Origin: Streptomyces albospinus
GTDB taxonomy: Bacteria > Actinomycetota > Actinomycetes > Streptomycetales > Streptomycetaceae
Reading direction: 5' to 3'
Length of the DNA stretch: 64,000 bases
Assembly: GCF_014648695.1 (NCBI RefSeq)
Contig: NZ_BMRP01000001.1
Coordinates: 309,908 to 373,907 of the forward strand
Positions 16,746 to 26,001 of the stretch are shown here, in pieces. The notes under the pieces are model-generated. The model ran no database searches. It was not told the DNA's origin and was given only the letters and a program-made list of their open reading frames with translations. Each line of letters begins with the position of its first letter. Positions within the stretch are counted from its first letter, which is position 1. The translations under genes were made by a program, and so were the position numbers.

Positions 16746-18160
16746 CGGGCGCCTCCCGGGGCGCCGGGCGCCGCCGGGTCCGGGGCGGGCCGCGGCGCGC
16801 GCGCCCGGTCGCTGATCCGCACCAGCAGCGCGACGATGATCCAGTTGGTCACCACGGACGACCCGCCCTGGGCCAGGAACGGCAGCGCCATCCCCGTCAG
16901 CGGGATCAGCCCGGTCACCCCGCCCGCGATCACGAAGACCTGGAGGGCGGGCAGCGCCGCGAGCCCGACGGCCAGCAGACTGCCGAACGGATCGCGCAGC
17001 CCGAGCGCCGCCTGGTACCCGCGGCCCACCAGCAGCGCGTACAGCACCAGCAGCGCGGTGAGCCCGGCCAGCCCCAACTCCTCGCCCCAGGTGGCCAGGA
17101 TGAAGTCCGACTTCTGCGCGAACCCGATCAGATACGAGTGCCCCTGCCCGAGGCCGGTCCCGAACACCCCGCCCGCGGCGAACGCGAACAGCGACTGCGC
17201 CAGCTGCCCCGGCCCCCGGCCCGCCGCGATCCCGGCGAACGGATGCAGCCAGTCCCGCACGCGCCCGTTCACATGCGGCTCCACCGCGCTGACGGCCGCC
17301 GAGCCCGCCGCCGCCAGCAGCACCCCGACCGCGAGCCACCCGGTCCGCCCGGTGGCCGCGTACAGCAGCACCACGAAAATCCCGAAGAAAAGCAGCGAGG
17401 TTCCCAAATCCCGTTCCAGTACCAGCACCCCGACACTGATCAGCCAAATCGTGACCACCGGCCCCAGTACCCGCCCGGCCGGCAGCCGCAATCGACCCAC
17501 GGACTGTCCCGTATACGCCAGCGCATTACGGTTCGCCGCGAGATATGCGGCGAAGAAAACCGTGATCAGCACCTTGGCGAACTCGCCCGGCTGAATGGAA
17601 AATCCGGCCGCTCGGATCCAGATCCGGGCGCCATTGACCGCGGGAAAGAAAATCGGCACCACCATCAGCAGCAGCCCCACCGCGGCACTCGCATTGGCAT
17701 ACCGCTGGAGCGTTTGGTGGTCGCGGAGCAGCACCACCACCGCGATGAACAGCCCGATGCCGACGGTGGACCAGACGAGCTGCGCGGGCGCGGCCGGGTC
17801 GGCGGGCGTCTCCAGGTCGAGCCGGAAGATCAGCACCAGCCCGAGCCCGTTGAGCAGGACGGCGGTCGGCAGCAGCAGCGGATCGGCGTACGGGGCGCGC
17901 AGCCGCACCGCCAGGTGAGCCAGCAGCGCCAGCCCGCCCAGCCCCGCCCCGTAGCCGGCTGCCCCGCTCGGCACCGGATGCGCCCGGGCGAAGCCGACCA
18001 CCACATATCCGCAGACGCTGAGGAACACGGCGCCCATGAGGAGGGCCAGTTCGATGCCCCGCCTTTTGGGGAGCGGCGGCCAGGACGGGGGAGCACCCGC
18101 GGCGCGCGCGCCGGCGGCCCTTTTTGCCGCTGGCGCCGTCATATCTGCCATATCCGGCAA
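16742..18160 (-). CDS. FtsW/RodA/SpoVE (SEDS) family peptidoglycan glycosyltransferase
   Basis: A 472-residue polytopic membrane protein with about ten to twelve hydrophobic helices. SEDS signatures include LVLERDLGTSLLFFGIF (the Arg-Asp-x-Gly region containing the catalytic Asp), the GxGLGQG loop (FGTGLGQGHSYL), and the terminal GGSSVVTNWIIVALLVRI segment. SEDS proteins polymerise lipid II into glycan strands in the membrane. ATG at 18160, with in-frame ATG alternatives nine and eighteen bases later. The N-terminus is a 35-residue basic cytoplasmic tail. It is the first gene of a leftward run shared with its partner PBP. Confidence 0.92.
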   Translation of the reverse strand: MPDMADMTAPAAKRAAGARAAGAPPSWPPLPKRRGIELALLMGAVFLSVCGYVVVGFARAHPVPSGAAGYGAGLGGLALLAHLAVRLRAPYADPLLLPTAVLLNGLGLVLIFRLDLETPADPAAPAQLVWSTVGIGLFIAVVVLLRDHQTLQRYANASAAVGLLLMVVPIFFPAVNGARIWIRAAGFSIQPGEFAKVLITVFFAAYLAANRNALAYTGQSVGRLRLPAGRVLGPVVTIWLISVGVLVLERDLGTSLLFFGIFVVLLYAATGRTGWLAVGVLLAAAGSAAVSAVEPHVNGRVRDWLHPFAGIAAGRGPGQLAQSLFAFAAGGVFGTGLGQGHSYLIGFAQKSDFILATWGEELGLAGLTALLVLYALLVGRGYQAALGLRDPFGSLLAVGLAALPALQVFVIAGGVTGLIPLTGMALPFLAQGGSSVVTNWIIVALLVRISDRARAPRPAPDPAAPGAPGGAR

Positions 18161-18582
18161 CGTAGCAAGCGGAAGCCTATATTTCCGTTATGTCGCATAC
18201 GGCGTTCCGGGCAGAGGTCGGCGCGCACACGGGACTTGACCGGGATGCGGAGCGGTGCGGGCAACCCGTCGCGGTCCGTCCCGCGTCCTTGGGGAAGAGC
18301 CAGGGGCCCCGCAGGGGCATCCCGGGGTTGTTCCGTGAACGAGCTCAACGGCAGTTTGTAAACTCGGTCGCAACGAATAGCAGAAGGCCGAGCTCGTCAC
18401 GCTGATGCGGACGACCGAACGCACCGGTCGACGCCATGGACCTGTGCCATGGCGCCGCACGCGAGGGGCTATGGCGTACGTCACATCCGTGCACGCCGAG
18501 TGGAGGTCCCGCGCCGTTTCGGCCCCCGGGGGCGGCTGAGCGCGGGCGACCGTCCCCCGCGACGAAAGGCAGTAGTAGCGTC
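18161..18582. other. Divergent intergenic region between ftsW-like and P450 genes
   Basis: About 420 bases with no convincing gene. An open frame at 18190-18405 starts at an ATG with no ribosome site and has no recognisable content. An AT-richer patch near 18170-18190 suits an ftsW-like promoter. ACGAGCTC near 18340 and GAGCTCGT near 18390 form a loose inverted repeat around a GTTTGTAAAC palindrome. Confidence 0.35.
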
Positions 18583-19869
18583 ATGACGACCCTCCGTTCC
18601 CGGATCATCGCCTGGGCCGGCCGTATGTATCTGGTGAGAACGAGCAAGAAGGGCTTCGACCTGTCTCGAATGTCTTTCTTGCCCGAACCTGTCCTGATGC
18701 CCTTGCGGCGCGAGGGGCTGGATCCGGTGAACGATCTGGCGGCCGTCCGCGAAAAGGAGCCCATCAGCAAGCTCCCGGTGCCGATCGCCGCCAATGTCTG
18801 GCTCGTCACGGGCTATGACGAGGTCAAGGCGGTACTGGGCAAGGCCAACGCCTTCAGCTCCGACTTCACCAACCTCGTGGGCAAGGCCGGCGCCGGCGCC
18901 GAACAGAATCCCGGCGGCCTGGGATTCGCCGACCCGCCCGTCCACACCCGCCTCCGCCGCCTGCTCACCCCCGAATTCACCATGCGCCGGCTGAGCCGGC
19001 TCACCCCCCGTATCCACGAAATCGTCGAAGAGCGCCTCGACGCCATGGAAGCGGCCGGCCGGGACGGTACACCGGTCGATATCGTCCACTCCTTCGCGCT
19101 GCCCATTCCCTCCCTGGTCATCTGCGAACTCCTCGGCGTCCCTTACGAGGACCGGGCCGATTTCGAGCGGCTGAGCGCCGCCCGTTTCGACCTCTTCAGC
19201 GGGGCGAACGCGTCATTCGGCGCCATATCCGAATCCCTTTCCTACTTCCGGGACATCGTCAAGAAGCAGCGCGAAAACCCCGGTGACGGCCTGCTCGGCA
19301 TGATCGTGAAGGAGCACGGCGACTCGGTCTCCGACGAGGAGCTGGCCGGCCTCGCCGACGGCGTGCTGACCGGCGGCTTCGAAACCACCGCCAGCATGCT
19401 GGCGCTCGGCGCGCTGGTCCTCCTCCAGGACCCGGAGCACTTCGCCGCCCTCAAGGACGGCGACGAGGCGGTCGACCGCTATGTCGAGGAACTCCTCCGC
19501 TACCTCACCGTCGTCCAGGTCGCCTTCCCCCGCTTCGCCCGCGAGGACATGGAGATCGGCGGCGTGCAGATCGCTGCCGGCGACGTCGTCCTGTGCTCCC
19601 TCAGCGGCGCCGACCGCGACGGCGAACTCGGCCCCGACATGGAGCGGTTCGACCCCTCCCGCAACGTTCCCTCCCACCTCGCGTTCGGCTACGGAATCCA
19701 CCGCTGCGTAGGCGCCGAACTCGCCCGCATGGAACTCCGGGCCGCCTACCCCGCCCTCGTCCGCCGCTTCCCCTCGATGCGCCTCGCCGCCGCCCCGGAG
19801 GAGCTCGCCTTCCGCAAACTCTCCATCGTCTACGGCATCGAGTCGCTGCCGGTGCGGCTGGACGGCTGA
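18583..19869 (+). CDS. Cytochrome P450
   Basis: A 428-residue soluble P450 of bacterial length. The heme-binding loop is AFGYGIHRCVGAELAR (FGxGxHxCxG with axial Cys), the K-helix ExxR is in VEELLRYL, and the I-helix oxygen groove is GGFETTAS (Gly in place of the common Ala before GxxTT). Family members hydroxylate or epoxidise small molecules with electrons from ferredoxin partners, none of which is encoded nearby. The ATG at 18583 is favoured because the conserved sequence begins soon after; AAAGG lies 13 bases upstream. The next gene starts 58 bases on but appears to have its own promoter. Confidence 0.92.
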   Translation: MTTLRSRIIAWAGRMYLVRTSKKGFDLSRMSFLPEPVLMPLRREGLDPVNDLAAVREKEPISKLPVPIAANVWLVTGYDEVKAVLGKANAFSSDFTNLVGKAGAGAEQNPGGLGFADPPVHTRLRRLLTPEFTMRRLSRLTPRIHEIVEERLDAMEAAGRDGTPVDIVHSFALPIPSLVICELLGVPYEDRADFERLSAARFDLFSGANASFGAISESLSYFRDIVKKQRENPGDGLLGMIVKEHGDSVSDEELAGLADGVLTGGFETTASMLALGALVLLQDPEHFAALKDGDEAVDRYVEELLRYLTVVQVAFPRFAREDMEIGGVQIAAGDVVLCSLSGADRDGELGPDMERFDPSRNVPSHLAFGYGIHRCVGAELARMELRAAYPALVRRFPSMRLAAAPEELAFRKLSIVYGIESLPVRLDG

Positions 19870-19915
19870 GCACGCCCGTACCGCCCACCCCGTCCGTTCC
19901 TCCGCCGCGGGCTGG

Positions 19916-19921
19916 CACAAT
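19916..19921 (+). promoter_or_regulatory. -10-like hexamer for a leaderless response-regulator transcript
   Basis: CACAAT (close to TANNNT) ends six bases before the GTG start at 19928, and no Shine-Dalgarno sequence is present between them. This spacing predicts a transcript that starts at or next to the start codon, a leaderless arrangement frequent in Streptomyces. Confidence 0.4.
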
Positions 19922-19927
19922 CCCCCC

Positions 19928-20611
19928 GTGACCATTCGCCTACTGATCGCCGACGACCAGGAGATGGTCCGCCGGGGAATGCGGCGCATCCTGGAGAACC
20001 AGCCGGACATGGAGGTCGTCGGCGAGGCGGCCGACGGCGTGGCCGCGGTGGACGCGGCACGGCGGCTGATGCCGGACGTGGCACTGGTGGACATCCGGAT
20101 GCCGCGGCGGGACGGCCTGGAGGTGACCCGGATGCTGGCCGGTCCCGAGGCGCCGCATCCGGTGCGGGTGGTGGTCGTCACGACCTTCAACCTCGATGAA
20201 TACGTCTATCCCGCACTGCGGTTCGGCGCCTCCGGGTTCCTGCTGAAGCGGTCGGGACCGGCGCTGCTGGTCGAGGGGGTCCGGGCGGCGATGGCGGGTG
20301 ACAGCCTGATCAGCCCGTCGGTCACCGTCCGGCTGCTCCAGCACGTCACCGGCGCCCCGGCCGGAGCGCAGGGCCGGCACAACCGGCAGCGGCGGCGGGC
20401 CGACGAGGCGCTGACGGAGCGGGAGATCGAGATCGCCGGGAAGGTCGCCGAAGGCAGGACGAACGCCGATATCGCCGGTGAGCTGTTCATCTCGGCGGGC
20501 ACGGTGAAGACCCATGTCGCCAGCATCCAGCGGAAGCTGGGCGTCCGTAACCGCGTCGGCATCGCGGTCCGGGCCTGGGAGATGGGGTACGCGACGGGCC
20601 GGATGCCGTAG
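19928..20611 (+). CDS. NarL/LuxR-family response regulator
   Basis: A 227-residue regulator with a receiver domain (acidic pair DD at 9-10, phospho-acceptor Asp55 in ALVDIRMP, Thr/Lys in VVTTF and LLKRSGP) and a C-terminal LuxR helix-turn-helix (LTEREIEIAGKVAEGRTNADIAGELF..GTVKTHVASIQRKLG). Phosphorylation by the kinase encoded next should drive dimerisation and DNA binding. The gene lies before the kinase gene, then a lipoprotein, ABC ATPase and permease genes on the same strand, so the transporter is the probable regulated target. Confidence 0.93.
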   Translation: MTIRLLIADDQEMVRRGMRRILENQPDMEVVGEAADGVAAVDAARRLMPDVALVDIRMPRRDGLEVTRMLAGPEAPHPVRVVVVTTFNLDEYVYPALRFGASGFLLKRSGPALLVEGVRAAMAGDSLISPSVTVRLLQHVTGAPAGAQGRHNRQRRRADEALTEREIEIAGKVAEGRTNADIAGELFISAGTVKTHVASIQRKLGVRNRVGIAVRAWEMGYATGRMP

Positions 20612-20678
20612 GGCGACGTCGCGCGGATCCCGGTGACCGGCGCTCCCCGTCGCGGGGCGGTCTCCTAGCCTTTCCCGT

Positions 20679-21896
20679 ATGGATCACGGAGCTGTGTCAC
20701 GGCGTCCGCGGCGCCGCCGGTGGTGGTGCGGCGCGGCCGTGGCATCGGTGCTCGCCCCGGCCGCGGTGGCGCCGCCGGCCGGCTCGGTGTTGGCGGTCAT
20801 GGCGGCGCTCGCCCTCGTCGTCGCGATCTCGGCCTGGCCGCAGGGGCGGATCTCCCTCGCGCAGGCGGCGGGCGGCACCGCACTCGCCTCCCTGGCCGCG
20901 GACCTGGCCTACGCGGGCACGCCGGGGCTGGTCCTCCTCTGGGCGCCGTTCGAGTCGGTCGCGCTGCTCGTCCTCCTCTACCGGGCGATACGGCGGCTGC
21001 CCCGATCCCGGGCAGCCGCGCTCGGCGCGCTCGTGGGGGCGGCGGCGGTCGCGCTCCCGCTGCGCTTCACCCTGCACGCGGTGCAGACCGGGCCGAAGGA
21101 ATCGGTCGTCATGGTGGCGCTGGCCCTCTTCCCCGCCGCGGGCGCGACCGGCGTCGGGCTCTATCTGCGCTCGCTGGACACCCGGCGTGTGCACGCCGTC
21201 GCGCTGGCCCGGCGCGAGCAGCGTCTCGAACTGGCCCGGGATCTCCATGACTTCGTCGCGCATGAGGTGACCGGGATCGTCCTGGAGGCGCAGGCCGCCC
21301 AACTGGACGGCGACGGGCCCGGGAACGACCGCGCCCTCCTGGAACGGATCGAGCAGGCGGGGCTGCGGGCGCTGGATTCCATGGACCGCACCGTGCAGAC
21401 CCTGCGCGAGGCCGGCGACCGCGCACCGCTGGAGCCGCCGCCCACCCGCCACCACGGCCTGGCCGACCTCCCCGAACTGGTCGCGCGGTTCGCCGCCATG
21501 ACCCCGGCACGGGTCGATGTACGGATCGGGGCGGGGGAGGGGGCCGAGCCGGCGGGCGCCCTGTCCCGGGAGGCCGAGGACACCGCGTACCGGGTCGTGC
21601 TGGAGGCCCTGACCAACGTGCGGCGGCATGCACCGGGGGCGACCCGGGTGATGGTGACGGCGGGACGGTCCCCGGACGGCGGGCTGCGGATCTCCGTGGC
21701 CGACGACGCCGGTGGACCGCAGGGGGCGCCCGCGGCCACCCGGCGGGGCGGCGGCACCGGCCTCGTCGCCCTCGCCGAGCGCGTCCGCGCCCTCGGCGGC
21801 GCACTGGAGGCGGGCCCGGCGGTGGCGGAGGAGACCGGCGAGCGGGGACCGGGCTGGCGGGTGAACTGCCTGCTGCCGCCGGCCGCACGGCAGTAG
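20679..21896 (+). CDS. NarL-type sensor histidine kinase
   Basis: A 405-residue kinase. The N-terminal ~170 residues hold about five hydrophobic membrane helices, followed by the HisKA_3 dimerisation box ELARDLHDFVAHEVTG with the phospho-acceptor His190 and a HATPase_c domain (N box EALTNVRRHAPGA, G1 VADDAGGPQG, G2 GTGLVALAERV). It is a partner for the response regulator encoded 67 bases upstream. Having little extracytoplasmic sequence, it probably senses within the membrane, as kinases linked to ABC exporters of membrane-active compounds do. TAGCCT ends 14 bases before the ATG. Confidence 0.93.
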   Translation: MDHGAVSRRPRRRRWWCGAAVASVLAPAAVAPPAGSVLAVMAALALVVAISAWPQGRISLAQAAGGTALASLAADLAYAGTPGLVLLWAPFESVALLVLLYRAIRRLPRSRAAALGALVGAAAVALPLRFTLHAVQTGPKESVVMVALALFPAAGATGVGLYLRSLDTRRVHAVALARREQRLELARDLHDFVAHEVTGIVLEAQAAQLDGDGPGNDRALLERIEQAGLRALDSMDRTVQTLREAGDRAPLEPPPTRHHGLADLPELVARFAAMTPARVDVRIGAGEGAEPAGALSREAEDTAYRVVLEALTNVRRHAPGATRVMVTAGRSPDGGLRISVADDAGGPQGAPAATRRGGGTGLVALAERVRALGGALEAGPAVAEETGERGPGWRVNCLLPPAARQ

Positions 21897-22043
21897 GGTG
21901 TCCCGGCACCGAGAGGGCGGGAAACCAGGGTCCCGATATCTGCCGATCGGCAGATGTGCCCGCCACCCCCGCCCCGGAATCCTTTCCGGCGTCAGCCGCC
22001 GGGCGTTCCTGCGCCCGGCGACACCGCGCCCCAGGAGACTCCG

Positions 22044-22472
22044 ATGCCCCGCCCGTACCGGCCCGCCGGCCGCCGCACCCGCCGTCCCGCCGCCCTCGTC
22101 GCGCTCGCCGCCGCGGCCGTCCTGCCGCTCACCGCCTGCTCCGTGGACGCCGCCAAGGCCACCCCCGTCACCAAGACCTTCCCCTACACGGGCAGGACCC
22201 TGAAGCTCACCACCCATGAGGTCGCCACCGAGCTGATCGCCGGTGACCGGCACGACATCAAGGTGACCCGCTGGTTCGCCGCGGCGGCCGGCACCGAGCA
22301 CCTCAGGTGGGTCCTCAAGGGCGACACCCTCGACATCGACGCGGGGTGCAGCGGTCTCGCCCTCTGCGACGCCAGGTTCCGGGTCGAGGTCCCGCGAGGC
22401 ACCGCCGTCATCAAGGACGGCCGGCCGGTCTCCCCCACCGGCGCCGCCGCAACCGCCGGGGAGCGCGGCTGA
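22044..22472 (+). CDS. Small secreted lipoprotein
   Basis: A 142-residue protein with an Arg-rich N-terminus (twin RR pairs), a hydrophobic stretch and the lipobox LPLTAC placing the acylated Cys at residue 32. The mature part (KTFPYTGRTLKLTTHEVATELI onward) has GDTLDIDAGCSGLALCDARF, with two Cys that could pair, and reads like a beta-rich DUF4097-like fragment. ATG 22044 has CAGGAG upstream. It sits between the kinase and ABC ATPase genes with a one-base gap to the latter, so it may be an extracytoplasmic accessory or sensor for the transporter. Function otherwise unknown. Confidence 0.8.
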   Translation: MPRPYRPAGRRTRRPAALVALAAAAVLPLTACSVDAAKATPVTKTFPYTGRTLKLTTHEVATELIAGDRHDIKVTRWFAAAAGTEHLRWVLKGDTLDIDAGCSGLALCDARFRVEVPRGTAVIKDGRPVSPTGAAATAGERG

Positions 22473-22473
22473 C

Positions 22474-23367
22474 ATGCTCGACCTCCGCGCCGTCACCAAG
22501 CGCTACAAAGGCCGCGCACAGCCCGCCGTGGACGATCTGACGCTCCGCCTCACGCCCGGCCTGTGCGGGCTCCTCGGCCCCAACGGGGCGGGGAAGTCCA
22601 CCCTCTTGCGGATCGCCGCCACCGTCACCCGCCCCACCGCCGGCACCGTCCTCTTCCACGGCGCCGACGCGGTCGCCGGGCCGCAGCCGCTGCGCCGGGC
22701 ACTCGGCTACCTCCCGCAGGACTTCGGCGTCTACCCGAACCTCACCGCACGCGAGTTCCTGCGCTACCTGGCCGCCGCCAAGGGCGTACCGCGCGCGGCG
22801 GCCCGTGCGCGTATCGACGACCTCCTGGAACTCGTCAACCTCACCGACGCCGTCAAGCGCCCCCTCGGCACCTACTCGGGCGGCATGCTGCGCCGGATCG
22901 GCATCGCGCAGGTCCTGCTCGCCGACCCGCAGGTGATCATCGTCGACGAGCCGACGGCCGGCCTCGACCCCGAGGAGCGGGTCCGGTTCCGCAACCTGCT
23001 CGGCGAGCTGGCGGCGGAGCGGGTGGTGCTGCTCTCCACCCATATCGTCTCCGACGTCGAGTCGGTCGCGTCCGACATCGCGGTCCTCACCGCCGGCCGC
23101 CTCCGGGCCCGCGGCACCCCCGAAGAACTGCTCCGCACGGTGGCCGGCCAGGTCTGGGAAGTCCTCGTCGATCCTGCCTCCGTCCCGGCGGTACAGGCCC
23201 GGTACACCGTCAGCCGCCTGGCCCGCACCCCCGAGGGCGTACGCATCCGCCTGCTGTCGCCGCACCAGCCGTACGAGGGCGCGGCCCCGCTGCCCCCCGA
23301 CCTCGAAGACGCCTACCTCGCCCTCGTCCACGGCCCGCCCACCGCCCGAGCACCCGAGGGAGCCTGA
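22474..23367 (+). CDS. ABC transporter ATP-binding protein
   Basis: A 297-residue ABC ATPase. Walker A GPNGAGKSTLLR, Q-loop YLPQDFG, signature YSGGMLRRIG, Walker B VIIVDEPTAGLDPEERV and switch His (LLSTHIVSDVE) are all intact, and the C-terminal extension is that of the drug/antibiotic exporter (CcmA/DRA) subfamily. It pairs with the membrane protein encoded five bases downstream. The gene order kinase, lipoprotein, ATPase, permease suggests a regulated export or cell-envelope-stress system. Confidence 0.94.
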   Translation: MLDLRAVTKRYKGRAQPAVDDLTLRLTPGLCGLLGPNGAGKSTLLRIAATVTRPTAGTVLFHGADAVAGPQPLRRALGYLPQDFGVYPNLTAREFLRYLAAAKGVPRAAARARIDDLLELVNLTDAVKRPLGTYSGGMLRRIGIAQVLLADPQVIIVDEPTAGLDPEERVRFRNLLGELAAERVVLLSTHIVSDVESVASDIAVLTAGRLRARGTPEELLRTVAGQVWEVLVDPASVPAVQARYTVSRLARTPEGVRIRLLSPHQPYEGAAPLPPDLEDAYLALVHGPPTARAPEGA

Positions 23368-23372
23368 CCGCC

Positions 23373-25016
23373 ATGCACCACCAACCCTCCCTCCTTTCAA
23401 GGGAATTGACGCGCGGTGTCACCGCTGCCGCCCTCGCCGACTTCCGGGACCGCGTCCGCCGCCCCGCCTACCTCGCCACCCTGGCCGCCGCGGTGCTCCT
23501 CGGCTACGTGGCCGTTCCCGACTCGGGCGCCCACTGGGTGATCCTCCAGCTCGGCGACTACCGGGGCCGCTACAACAGCGCCTACGTCGGCACGGCCACG
23601 GCCCTGGCGGGCGGCCTGTGGATCAGCCTCGGCGGCTTCTACCTCACCCGCAACTCCCTCGAACGCGACCGGAGTTCGGGGGTGGGCAGGCTGCTCGCCG
23701 CGACCCCGCTCCGCACCCCCGCGTACCTGGCCGGCAAGTTCCTCGGCAACCTCCTGCTCCTCACGTCCATGCTGGTCGCCCTCGCCGCCACCGCGCTCGT
23801 CATGCAACTCGCCCGCGGCGAGTCCGCCACCGTCGACCCGCTGGCGCTCTGCCGCCCCTATGCCCTCCTGGCGCTGCCCATGGTCGCGCTGACCGCCGCC
23901 CTCGCGCTGCTCTTCGAGTCCCTGCCGCTGCTGCGGACGGGGCTGGGCAACGTCGTCTGGTTCGGCAGCTGGCTGGCCCTGGCGACCGGCGGCCAGGGCC
24001 CCGGCCTGCCCCTCGGGGGCACCGGCGTCAACGCCGTGGTCGAGTCCCTGCGCGACGCAGCCGTGGCCCAACACCTGCCGGTCTCCGGCGAGTTCAGCCT
24101 GGGACTGACCCTTCTCGACGCACCGTTGACCCCGTTTCCCTGGCCCGGGTTCACCCCCACCCCCGCCTACACGCTCGGCCGCCTGGCCGTGCTCCTCCTC
24201 GCCCTCGCCCTCGCCGTGCTCCCCGCCCTCTGGTTCCCCCGCTTCGACCCGGCCCGTCGTCGAGCGGACCCGTCCGGACCGGCCCCGCAGGCGCCCTCTC
24301 CTGAACCCCGGACTCCGGAGCTGCGCACCATCTTGACTCCTCATCAGCAACAGCTGTGCGCTCCGCCGCGGCGCCGGCCCGGACCGTCGCCCCACCCCCC
24401 GGCCGCGGCCGGTTTCCCGCCGCTCGGCCGGCTCTACGCGGGCGAACTCGGCATCCTCCTCCAGGGCACCCCCTGGTGGTGGTACGCCGGTGCCGCTCTC
24501 CTCGCCCTCGCCGGGTTCGCCGCCCCGCTGCCCGGCACTCTGCGCGTGCTGCTCCCGCTGGCCTGGATCTGGCCGATCCTGCTGTGGTCCCGGCTCGGCA
24601 CCCAGGGCCACGAACACCGTGCCGACACCCTGCTCGCCGCCTGCCCGGCCCCCGGTCTCCGGCTGCTCGCCGAGTGGGCCGCGGGTGCGACGCTCGCCGC
24701 CCTGGCCGGCGCCGCCCCGCTGGTCCGTATGCTCGCCGCCGCCGACCTGCCCGGGGCCGCAGCCTGGACCGCCGGAGCCCTCTTCATCCCCTCCCTGGCT
24801 CTGGCGCTGGGCACGCTGAGCCGCACCCACCGGCTCTTCCAGGCGCTCTATCTGCCCCTCTGGTACACCGTCGCGACCGGCCTTCCCCTCTTCGACTACA
24901 TGGGCGCGCTGCACACCGCCGCCCACTTCCCGGGCCCGCACCCGGCGTTGACGCTCGCGGTCGCGGCGGCGCTGCTGGGAGTGGCGGCGGTGGCGCGCCG
25001 GCGGCCGTCGGCGTAG
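23373..25016 (+). CDS. ABC transporter permease (ABC-2-like, two-part)
   Basis: A 547-residue membrane protein. The first ~275 residues have about six helices (start TLAAAVLLGYVAVP; LLLLALALAVLPALWF last) with an ABC-2 style first extracytoplasmic loop. A hydrophilic Pro/Arg-rich linker (about 285-350) separates it from a second set of about six helices (WWWYAGAALLALAGFAAPL onward). The double layout looks like two half-permeases joined, so one copy may suffice for a whole transporter. ATG 23373 has GAGGGAG upstream and begins five bases after the ATPase gene ends. Confidence 0.85.
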   Translation: MHHQPSLLSRELTRGVTAAALADFRDRVRRPAYLATLAAAVLLGYVAVPDSGAHWVILQLGDYRGRYNSAYVGTATALAGGLWISLGGFYLTRNSLERDRSSGVGRLLAATPLRTPAYLAGKFLGNLLLLTSMLVALAATALVMQLARGESATVDPLALCRPYALLALPMVALTAALALLFESLPLLRTGLGNVVWFGSWLALATGGQGPGLPLGGTGVNAVVESLRDAAVAQHLPVSGEFSLGLTLLDAPLTPFPWPGFTPTPAYTLGRLAVLLLALALAVLPALWFPRFDPARRRADPSGPAPQAPSPEPRTPELRTILTPHQQQLCAPPRRRPGPSPHPPAAAGFPPLGRLYAGELGILLQGTPWWWYAGAALLALAGFAAPLPGTLRVLLPLAWIWPILLWSRLGTQGHEHRADTLLAACPAPGLRLLAEWAAGATLAALAGAAPLVRMLAAADLPGAAAWTAGALFIPSLALALGTLSRTHRLFQALYLPLWYTVATGLPLFDYMGALHTAAHFPGPHPALTLAVAAALLGVAAVARRRPSA

Positions 25017-25141
25017 GAGTGGCGGGAGGAACGGTGGCCGGCCCCGGCCTCCCCGGGCCCGGCCCTTCGGTGCAGGCAGGAGCGGAACCGGCAATTCCGT
25101 GCGCCCCGCTCGCCCACTCACGTGCGGACTCGCCGGCGGAC

Positions 25142-25339
25142 TCACTCGGTCAAGAACTTCCTGAGGGTGAAACCCAGAGTGGCCACACCGATGAATGTGG
25201 CACCTCCCGCACCCAGCGACGTATAGGCGGGTGCCCCCACGGTCCAGAGAGCGACCGTGCCGAGCATCGCGGCGATGAGCGCACCGAGCATGATGATCGC
25301 TGCCCAGAGTCCCCGGAGTGCTGGCTCGTAGGTGGACAA
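25142..25339 (-). CDS. Small two-helix membrane protein
   Basis: A 65-residue protein with two hydrophobic segments, GLWAAIIMLGALIAAMLGTVALW and GGATFIGVATLGFTLR, joined by a short Gly/Ser turn and ending in a charged FLTE tail. The TTG at 25339 is the only start in frame before an upstream stop; GAGGGG lies 11 bases before it. No family is recognised; similar tiny membrane proteins are frequent next to Streptomyces islands. Convergent with the ABC permease gene. Confidence 0.5.
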   Translation of the reverse strand: MSTYEPALRGLWAAIIMLGALIAAMLGTVALWTVGAPAYTSLGAGGATFIGVATLGFTLRKFLTE

Positions 25340-26001
25340 TGCGCATCATTCCCCTCATCTGTGAATGCGCAGCTCTGCCGAAACGGGCTGCCCGACGATG
25401 CTGCGTCCGGCGGATGGCGATGCTGACAGGGAGGAAATCGCAGACCCAAAAGGGCAACCATCACTTGCACAGGAGAAGATCCCTGCTTTTCCAGGAATCA
25501 CGTCTCCTTTGTACTGCACTGGCACCACGGTTCCGCTGTAATGCCCCGACCGCCGCAGCGGAATCCCCCATCCCGTCAAGAACCCCCATATGCCCTACAT
25601 TCCCGTACCTCGGTTACCCCATAAGCCCGGAAACCCCCGTGTCCGGCAGCAAGTTCGGGTACGTGCGCCCCCTCCGCCGGCCCCGGCCGCCTCGGCTCTG
25701 CCGACCCGGCTCGACTACGGGCGGACCCGACGAAGCCACTGACCGCGCGGGCGCACTGCACAGGCCCTGCTGAGCCGCCACGCCGAGTCCGTCGACGGAC
25801 GGGCGGCACATCGCCACCCGCACGACGAACTCAAAGAGCGGTCACGCGAGCACGAGTAATCAGCACCTCGACTCGTTCGCCCCTCGGCCCGAAAAGGCCG
25901 GAGGGGGACTTCGCGGTGTCTCGGCCGCGTGCCGCTGGTCAGCAGTGGCCGCTTGCACCTGCCGCGTCGAGTTTCGTTTCACCGATGGACGACCGCATCC
26001 T
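25340..26001. other. Gene-poor stretch at the left edge of the accessory island
   Basis: About 660 bases with no supportable gene. Several short open frames cross it on both strands but none has a plausible ribosome site or recognised content. The first half (25340-25620) is visibly less GC-rich than the flanks, as expected of a promoter region or acquired DNA. Confidence 0.4.

Noticed and set aside
18190..18405. Small open frame before the P450 gene
   Set aside because: ATG without ribosome site, no recognisable content, lies in a promoter region.
23397..25457. A 686-codon minus-strand open frame opposite the ABC permease
   Set aside because: Low-complexity Gly/Arg/Glu content and overlap with a well supported permease; no ribosome site.
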